A stretch of 10,584 bases of DNA from Candidatus Gastranaerophilales bacterium (GTDB lineage: Bacteria; Cyanobacteriota; Vampirovibrionia; Gastranaerophilales; Gastranaerophilaceae), in NCBI GenBank assembly GCA_944326495.1, contig CALVEE010000008.1, forward strand, positions 1 through 10,584, read 5' to 3'. Below the pieces are notes generated by a model, which did not search any database, was not told the origin of the DNA, and saw only the letters and a program-made list of their open reading frames with translations. The position numbers were made by a program, and so were the translations under genes. This document shows, one piece after another, positions 5,916-10,584 of the stretch; within the stretch, counting starts at the first letter, position 1; every line of letters starts with the position of its first letter.

Positions 5916-7627
5916 GCAGGTTTTTGAGGATTTAGGCATTTAAATATTCCATATAATAAAAGACCGCTGCAGATAATGACTGCGCTCCATTTGAGGGCTG
6001 GATTTATCTGCTTTTCTTTATTGTCAAGGATTTTTCTGTATTTAACTATTTTTTTATAAAGTTCAGGCTCTTCTTTATCCAATCCTTTTGCTTTAAACGT
6101 TTTTTCAAGTGCATCCATAGGATTATATCCGTCTTTATTTTTTAGAAGGTTTTCATAATATTCTTTATAATCAGCTGGTATTTTTGAGTTGGTATCTTCA
6201 AGCGCCAGCGCGTCTCTGAAGAATATCATGTTATTATATGCTCCGGCCGGTTCTGCAAGTTTCGCTCTTATAAATTCTTTTTCATCCATCAGTTGTTTTT
6301 CAGGGAGTTTAAGAATTTGCGACAGAATTTTTGCCTGCCTTTCAACAGGTTTTATTTTCTTAGAATCATGGTTTGAAGTACCTATAATAAAACTTGCAGG
6401 ATTCCAGCCCCTGTCCAGAAATATCCGGTTAGTCCCCCAGTGGTCTGAAATTCTGTCTGATGTCTGAATTTTTACTCTGTCTTTTGCCCAAGATTTTAAT
6501 TGATGTCCGCTATATATGCTAAACTTATTAGGATCTGCTGTAAACTCATACATCAGGTTTTTCAAATCATAGCTGCTTCCTTTAATTTTTTTAACTTCAT
6601 CTTCAATGATATTAATAATCTTATCATTATAATATTTGAAAGTATGCTCATTCTGCGGCTGATTAATATAAGTCCACGCAGCATCAATTCTTAATCCATC
6701 AAAACGTTTGGCGTAAAAATCCACTTTTTCTCTCAGCAGTTTTTCTGCCTCCGGATTTTCAAAATTAAGCGCAGGAAGCTCCCAGCCGATTGATGCATTT
6801 GGGGTAAATGCTTTCGGATGAGACCAGACTTCATCGTACGAAAACCCGCAGATAAAATCTGCATTGAGCTTTAAGCCTTTCGAATTCAAATTCTCTTTAG
6901 CCTTTTTTAAATCTTTTTCTGCAAGAAATTGTTTGTAAATATAGAAATCAACTTCTTCGCCTTGCAATTTGTAGATTTTTTTTATCCTCTTATCTCTTTT
7001 TTCCGGCTCTAAAAGAAAAAGATTTTTATCAATGTTATCCCATTTGTGGTAATTTGCACTTCCGTATATTGTTCTCAATGCTCTAAACAGTCCTTTTGCT
7101 TCAAGGCGCGAAAGATTTTCTAATTTGAATTTATTAAATTCGTCTCTATCCGGCATGCTTTTATACAATTTTCTTAAAGCTTTTTCCTGTACTGAATTTA
7201 TATCAACAACATTAGAGAAATTTACCTTGTCTTTGATTTTATTAGCATTCACTATTTTTCTAAACTCTTCATCCGGAACATGTGATTTTATATCAATCAT
7301 GTGGTTGCCTAAATCCATAGAAGTTCCGGAATACATTGGATAGTGTCCGTGGTGCTCGTGGTACTGGCCTGTGGGAAGAAGCTGGATTTCATTTATTCCC
7401 CAGTATTTTTTCACAAAATCAAAAAAGCCTTCGTTTGAAGCAAGGTTTCCAACTCCTGTGTTATTAATATCGGCCTGCGGAAGCGAAGATGAGGGTACTA
7501 TGAGAATTGTTTTACCCCTGTTTCCCGCTTTTGCTTTTGCACGCTCCAGCACAGAAGCGTAATCAGCCTCCTCGGATGGTTTCAGGAGACGTCCAAAATT
7601 AACAGAATTATTTATCCTGATTTCCAT
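5897..7627 (-). CDS. GH77-like 4-alpha-glucanotransferase with C-terminal membrane anchor
   Basis: This 576-residue protein is probably an amylomaltase-type enzyme acting on alpha-1,4-glucans. LLPTGQYHEHHGHYPMYSGT (83-102) and the following NHMIDI match the GH77 motif around PTG and the conserved early active-site loop. SYDEVW (263-268) and a following G-W-E-L-P stretch match the SADVW/GxP region. LRIDAAW (312-318) carries the likely nucleophile D315, MYEF has the likely acid/base E361, and TSNHD the likely transition-state Asp D421. Overall it is divergent from typical MalQ. Residues 546-564 form one hydrophobic TM segment just before the C-terminus, which is unusual for a cytosolic enzyme. 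The N-terminus is INNSVNFG. The start is ATG 7627; a GTG at 7633 is in frame but too close to AGGTG. Confidence 0.7.
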   Translation of the reverse strand: MEIRINNSVNFGRLLKPSEEADYASVLERAKAKAGNRGKTILIVPSSSLPQADINNTGVGNLASNEGFFDFVKKYWGINEIQLLPTGQYHEHHGHYPMYSGTSMDLGNHMIDIKSHVPDEEFRKIVNANKIKDKVNFSNVVDINSVQEKALRKLYKSMPDRDEFNKFKLENLSRLEAKGLFRALRTIYGSANYHKWDNIDKNLFLLEPEKRDKRIKKIYKLQGEEVDFYIYKQFLAEKDLKKAKENLNSKGLKLNADFICGFSYDEVWSHPKAFTPNASIGWELPALNFENPEAEKLLREKVDFYAKRFDGLRIDAAWTYINQPQNEHTFKYYNDKIINIIEDEVKKIKGSSYDLKNLMYEFTADPNKFSIYSGHQLKSWAKDRVKIQTSDRISDHWGTNRIFLDRGWNPASFIIGTSNHDSKKIKPVERQAKILSQILKLPEKQLMDEKEFIRAKLAEPAGAYNNMIFFRDALALEDTNSKIPADYKEYYENLLKNKDGYNPMDALEKTFKAKGLDKEEPELYKKIVKYRKILDNKEKQINPALKWSAVIICSGLLLYGIFKCLNPQKPAHSSSI

Positions 7628-7634
7628 ATTCACA

Positions 7635-7639
7635 CACCT
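7635..7639 (-). promoter_or_regulatory. Ribosome binding site deciding the GH77-like start
   Basis: AGGTG on the minus strand lies 7 nt before ATG 7627, but only 1 nt before the in-frame GTG at 7631-7633. The spacing favours the ATG. The site is weaker than those of ftsH or the SLH gene. Confidence 0.45.
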
Positions 7640-7700
7640 GTATATATTAAAACATAATAATAAAAAATTTTGCGTTTTTATGTAGAATTGTTAAAAAAAA

Positions 7701-7729
7701 TTGCAATAACAGCTTATTTAAGCTAGGAT
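7701..7729 (+). promoter_or_regulatory. Sigma-70-type promoter with palindrome in the spacer
   Basis: TTGCAA (7701-7706), a 17-bp spacer, then TAGGAT (7724-7729) gives standard promoter geometry for the SLH protein gene. The expected transcription start is near 7736, about 29 nt before the ATG. The palindrome AGCTTA-TT-TAAGCT (7711-7724) fills most of the spacer and touches the -10, a good place for a repressor to bind. The GH77-like gene reads away on the other strand. Confidence 0.65.
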
Positions 7730-7764
7730 AGATACAAGAGGAAAAATGAAAAGGAGGACTCTTG

Positions 7765-8904
7765 ATGTTCAAAAAATTATTAAAGGGAGTGTTCGTATTA
7801 ACAACAGTATTAATGCTTAACAACCCTGCGCATGCCTTCTATAGCGACATGGATGAAAACCACTGGGCATATCAATCTATCAAATTTTTGACAGAAGTCG
7901 GCGTTGTAGTAGGTTATCCGGATGGAACTTATAAACCTGATATTCCTGTAACAAGAGCAGAATTTGCGTCTATGGCGATTAAGGCTCTGGGGCAGGAAGA
8001 TGCCAGCGTAACACAGGATATCCACTTTTCTGATGTAAAATCTGATTTCTGGGCTTACGATATTATTAAAAAAGCTGTTTATTTTGATTTAGTTACAGAC
8101 TCTGAAAATGCACAATTCAGACCTTATGATTCTGTAACAAGAGCAGAAGCTATTTCAATTGCTGTTAATGCTTTAACGACACAGCAGATAAGCGAACAAA
8201 AAGCACAGGAAATCTTAGAAAAGAGTTATGAAGATTATACCCAAATACCGGCATGGTTCCTGCTTGCAGCAGGTAAAGCACAGCTTCTGGATATGATTAT
8301 TGTAATGCCTGGTAACGAAGGCAAACTTGAAGCAGAAAGACCCGCAAACAGAGCAGAAGTCGCAGCTATTCTTTATAAGATGATGCAGGAAGCTAAACTT
8401 AATCCGAATGCGAAATTAGCAGAATCTATGCAGAAAAGAACTGCAGAAGGTTATATTGTCGATAATGTTAAAGTACAGGGCTCAATCGGTATAATTCCGG
8501 CCGGTTCAATTTTCCCGATACAAATGGAAACAGTTGTCGGCTCACAGATTTCTAACGTAACTGATATTTATACCGCAAAAGTTCCTAAAAATATTGTTAC
8601 TAAAGAAAAATATTTATTGATTGAACAGGGAAGCGACTTGAAAGGTCAGGTAAAACACGTTCAAAGAGCAAAACTCTTTAGACAAAATGGTGAAATTATT
8701 ATCAAGAACGAGCTTCTTGTAACTCCTCACGATCAGGCCGTAATGCTCTATGGTGTTGCAACACTTGACCCTGGTAAGATCGGATTCTGGAGAAAGATAT
8801 TTAAGGGTGCTAAAGTCTTAACAATGCCAAATCAGATTGTTAACATAAGACTTCTCGGCCCGTTAAAGATAGACTTAACTAACGGTTATATTTACGAACA
8901 GTAA
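7765..8904 (+). CDS. SLH-domain exported surface protein
   Basis: This 379-residue protein has a Sec signal peptide (MFKKLLKG, then a hydrophobic core, cleavage likely after AHA at 22-24). Three S-layer homology repeats follow: about 26-76 (HWAYQSIKFLTEVGVVVGYP, then TRAEFASM), 87-138 (FWAYDIIKKA, TRAEAISI) and a weaker one at 158-208 (PAWFLLAAGKAQLL, NRAEVAAIL). SLH repeats bind cell-wall-linked polymers and tether proteins or the outer membrane to the wall. The C-terminal 140 residues are rich in beta-strand-type sequence; PAGSIFPIQMET, a later IEQGSDLKGQV and a long strand-rich end recall the TrbI/VirB10 beta-barrel style, which I hold only loosely. The start is ATG 7765 with AAGGAGG 7 nt upstream; TTG 7762 is too close. 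It is a single-gene unit with its own promoter and terminator. Confidence 0.88.
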   Translation: MFKKLLKGVFVLTTVLMLNNPAHAFYSDMDENHWAYQSIKFLTEVGVVVGYPDGTYKPDIPVTRAEFASMAIKALGQEDASVTQDIHFSDVKSDFWAYDIIKKAVYFDLVTDSENAQFRPYDSVTRAEAISIAVNALTTQQISEQKAQEILEKSYEDYTQIPAWFLLAAGKAQLLDMIIVMPGNEGKLEAERPANRAEVAAILYKMMQEAKLNPNAKLAESMQKRTAEGYIVDNVKVQGSIGIIPAGSIFPIQMETVVGSQISNVTDIYTAKVPKNIVTKEKYLLIEQGSDLKGQVKHVQRAKLFRQNGEIIIKNELLVTPHDQAVMLYGVATLDPGKIGFWRKIFKGAKVLTMPNQIVNIRLLGPLKIDLTNGYIYEQ

Positions 8905-8925
8905 AAAATAACTAATTACTCAATG

Positions 8926-8965
8926 ATTTCCGGCGGTGTTTAAAACCTGCCGGAAATTGTTTTTT
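8926..8965 (+). terminator. Rho-independent terminator of the SLH gene
   Basis: ATTTCCGGC (8926-8934) pairs perfectly with GCCGGAAAT (8949-8957) and is followed by TTGTTTTTT. It begins 22 bp after the SLH stop codon. Confidence 0.9.
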
Positions 8966-9060
8966 ATAGCCCGCTGAACTCGGTTGCAATAAGCATTTAA
9001 AAACAGTGTGTTGTTCCTCTAAGCTATGGAGTTGTGTGTTCTGCTTTTTCAGATTGTAGT

Positions 9061-9088
9061 AGTAGGTCAGGCATCGCCTGACATTAAC
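9061..9088. repeat. Dispersed GTCAGGC palindrome, copy 4
   Basis: GTCAGGC-ATC-GCCTGAC (9066-9082) is flanked by AGTAG on the left and ATTAAC on the right. It is the reverse complement of the copy at 4535-4563 except for the loop. It lies in the 346-bp gene-free spacer between two convergent genes, with another copy 65 bp downstream. Confidence 0.75.
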
Positions 9089-9146
9089 TTTTATTTCCAT
9101 CGGTTTAAAACATACAAAAATGTATATATGTAAAAATATTTAATTT

Positions 9147-9178
9147 CAGTTAATGTCAGGCGGTGCTACAATCTATTC
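9147..9178. repeat. Dispersed GTCAGGC repeat, copy 5
   Basis: CAGTTAATGTCAGGCGGTG, followed by ATCTATTC, resembles copy 1 (4274-4307). The left part, GTTAATGTCAGGC, also matches the reverse complement of copy 4. The right palindrome arm is lost. Confidence 0.5.
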
Positions 9179-9190
9179 ATGAGGTACCAA

Positions 9191-9224
9191 ATAAAAAGGT
9201 GGGCACACTTCCGTTTTGCCCACC
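9191..9224 (-). terminator. Rho-independent terminator of the acetyl-CoA synthetase gene
   Basis: Read on the minus strand, GGTGGGCA (9224-9217) pairs with TGCCCACC (9205-9198), followed by TTTTTAT (9197-9191). It starts 26 bp after the stop codon at 9251. Confidence 0.88.
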
Positions 9225-9250
9225 CTGCAATTTTCTATAAAATATTACCA

Positions 9251-10584
9251 CTATACGTTGCAAGCGCAAACGCCGTCTTTGCAGCAATAGCCGAGAGCTT
9301 CTTGAGCTTCTGACATTCTTACTTTGATACGGCCGTCTACAGCAATGCCTTCGCCTGTTTTTTCGGAAATCAACAGCGGGTTGATATCTAATTCATCAAT
9401 ATATTTGAAGTCATTAACTAATTGAGATAATCTCAACAGAGTTTCTTCAATCTGTTCCATCTGAGCCGGCTTAGTTCCTCTTGCGCCTTCAAGAAGTTTG
9501 TATGCTTTAACAGACTTAATCATTTCTTTAGCATCAACATCAGTCAAAGGTGCAATTCTGAAAGTTACATCCTTCATAACTTCAATAAATACACCGCCTA
9601 AACCGAACATCATCATAGGCCCGTATTGAGGATCTGTTGCGATACCGCAGACCATTTCTCTGTTACCTTTAACCATTTCTTGAATGATAACACCTTCTAA
9701 GCCTTCAAGAAGTCCTTTTTCTTTAAGCTTAGCAATAAGGTCTTGATATTCGCTTCTCAATTGTTCGGCAGATTGGATATTAACTCTAACCCCGCCTACG
9801 TCAGTTTTGTGAGAAGTTGTTTTTGAAGTCATCTTCATAACAACAGGATATCCGATAGAATCAGCGATTGTTACAGCCTCATCCTCTGTCTTTGCAAAGC
9901 CTGATTTGCAAACTCTGATGCCGTAAGCGTCTAATACATCGATAGATTCTCTTGTTGTCAACTGGTCACGGCCTTCGTTAACTGATTTAGCGATAATTTC
10001 CTGCGCGCGTTTAAAGTCAACATTGAATGTCGGAATTTTGCCTTCAGCTCTTTCCATCCATAATCTCTGTTGATTTAATCTGTTCAACCCGTCAGCAGCT
10101 TCTTCTGCGTACATAAAGAACGGCATGTTAACATCCATGTCAGAAATCTTGTTGAAGAATTCGCTCTTAGTCATAAATACGCCGATAACCGGTTTTTGCG
10201 GATTTTTAGCCTTAATTTCCATCAAAGCTTTAGCAACATCAATATCTTTTAAGCCTAAGAAAGGAAGATAGATTGTAATAATCATATCAACGTTTTCATC
10301 GGCAATAACTGTTTCTAATGTTTGCTTGTAGTGTTCAATCGGAGCTGAAGCAATCATATCAACAGGGTTTTTAACAGATGCTGCAGCAGGTAAGAAGCTT
10401 CTTAATTTTTCTTTTGTAGCATCGGTTAATTTAGCCATCTGCATACCGTGTTCGCAAACAGCGTCGGTTGCCATGATACCAGGACCGCCAGAATTTGTAA
10501 TAATAGCCACTCTGTTGCCTTTCGGTATCGGGCAGTTTGCAAAAACTTTTGCTGTTGCAAACAGGTCTTTTAATGAATATTCTC
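9251..10584 (-). CDS. Acetyl-CoA synthetase (ADP-forming), C-terminal part, runs off the window
   Basis: This acyl-CoA synthetase converts acetyl-CoA, ADP and phosphate to acetate, CoA and ATP in anaerobic fermentation. The frame is open to the window edge (443 residues visible), and FANCPIPKGNRVAIITNSGG reads continuously through the GTG at 10508-10510, so that GTG is not the start. The N-terminal CoA-binding domain lies outside the window. Visible first is the succinyl-CoA ligase-like flavodoxin domain (about 20-185), then an ATP-grasp domain (about 207-420) with VMKMTSKTTSHKTDVGGVRV, FGLGGVFIEV and DELDINPLL. The alpha and beta parts are thus fused in one chain. The protein ends in a cysteine-rich tail, YCCKDGVCACNV, which is not a usual part of the family. 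A minus-strand terminator follows the stop. Confidence 0.92.
   Translation of the reverse strand, partial: EYSLKDLFATAKVFANCPIPKGNRVAIITNSGGPGIMATDAVCEHGMQMAKLTDATKEKLRSFLPAAASVKNPVDMIASAPIEHYKQTLETVIADENVDMIITIYLPFLGLKDIDVAKALMEIKAKNPQKPVIGVFMTKSEFFNKISDMDVNMPFFMYAEEAADGLNRLNQQRLWMERAEGKIPTFNVDFKRAQEIIAKSVNEGRDQLTTRESIDVLDAYGIRVCKSGFAKTEDEAVTIADSIGYPVVMKMTSKTTSHKTDVGGVRVNIQSAEQLRSEYQDLIAKLKEKGLLEGLEGVIIQEMVKGNREMVCGIATDPQYGPMMMFGLGGVFIEVMKDVTFRIAPLTDVDAKEMIKSVKAYKLLEGARGTKPAQMEQIEETLLRLSQLVNDFKYIDELDINPLLISEKTGEGIAVDGRIKVRMSEAQEALGYCCKDGVCACNV

Noticed and set aside
8912..9100. Minus-strand 62-residue open frame in the spacer after the SLH gene
   Set aside because: It runs through a terminator hairpin and a palindromic repeat, and has no ribosome binding site or domain.
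10508..10510. GTG as the start of the acetyl-CoA synthetase
   Set aside because: The frame continues upstream to the window edge with family-like sequence (PIPKGNRVAIITN), so the gene is cut by the window and does not start here.

Overview
The window is AT-rich bacterial chromosome. The gene content is ordinary and housekeeping-like: FtsH, a sigma-70 family factor, an SLH surface protein, an ADP-forming acetyl-CoA synthetase, a glucanotransferase-like enzyme and a GH108-type muramidase. The spacers between the genes are rich in repeats. SLH domains behind a Sec signal, an energy-conserving acyl-CoA synthetase typical of anaerobic fermenters, and many short palindromic repeats suggest a fermentative, possibly gut-associated bacterium. 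My best guess is a non-photosynthetic relative of Cyanobacteria (Vampirovibrionia/Melainabacteria, Gastranaerophilales-like). This is inference from gene style; there is no rRNA marker here.

Layout. Positions 1-764 hold no convincing protein gene. They contain a pyrimidine-rich hairpin repeat, a 30-bp palindrome, a three-copy tandem repeat of about 111 bp and a possible small RNA ending in a plus-strand terminator. A minus-strand GH108-like lysozyme follows (765-1667), with an unusual aromatic/glycine-rich N-terminus. ftsH (1788-3707) starts behind an extended -10 promoter and overlaps by 8 bp a three-TM RipA-like protein gene (3700-4200), so the two are probably co-transcribed and translationally coupled. 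Positions 4201-4985 are a second gene-free, repeat-dense spacer. A compact sigma-70 family gene (4986-5915) then meets, tail to tail with a 19-bp overlap, a minus-strand GH77-like gene with a C-terminal membrane anchor (5897-7627). A divergent spacer carries a good sigma-70-type promoter with a palindrome in its core, driving an SLH-domain exported protein (7765-8904) that ends at a strong terminator. After a third repeat-bearing spacer, the 3' part of a minus-strand acetyl-CoA synthetase gene (9251 to beyond the window end) closes the window, with its own terminator.

How the parts fit. Three products concern the envelope: the muramidase, the FtsH/RipA-like pair (membrane protein quality control) and the SLH protein. 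Two concern carbon and energy: the glucanotransferase-like enzyme (storage or dietary alpha-glucan) and the synthetase (ATP from acetyl-CoA). The sigma factor may set some of the local promoters, but nothing in the window shows that directly.

The least explained material is non-coding: the tandem array, a family of short palindromes in both orientations around GTCAGGC/GCCTGAC, a hairpin-rich element just upstream of the sigma gene, and the small-RNA candidate with a single-stranded stretch complementary to Shine-Dalgarno sequences.
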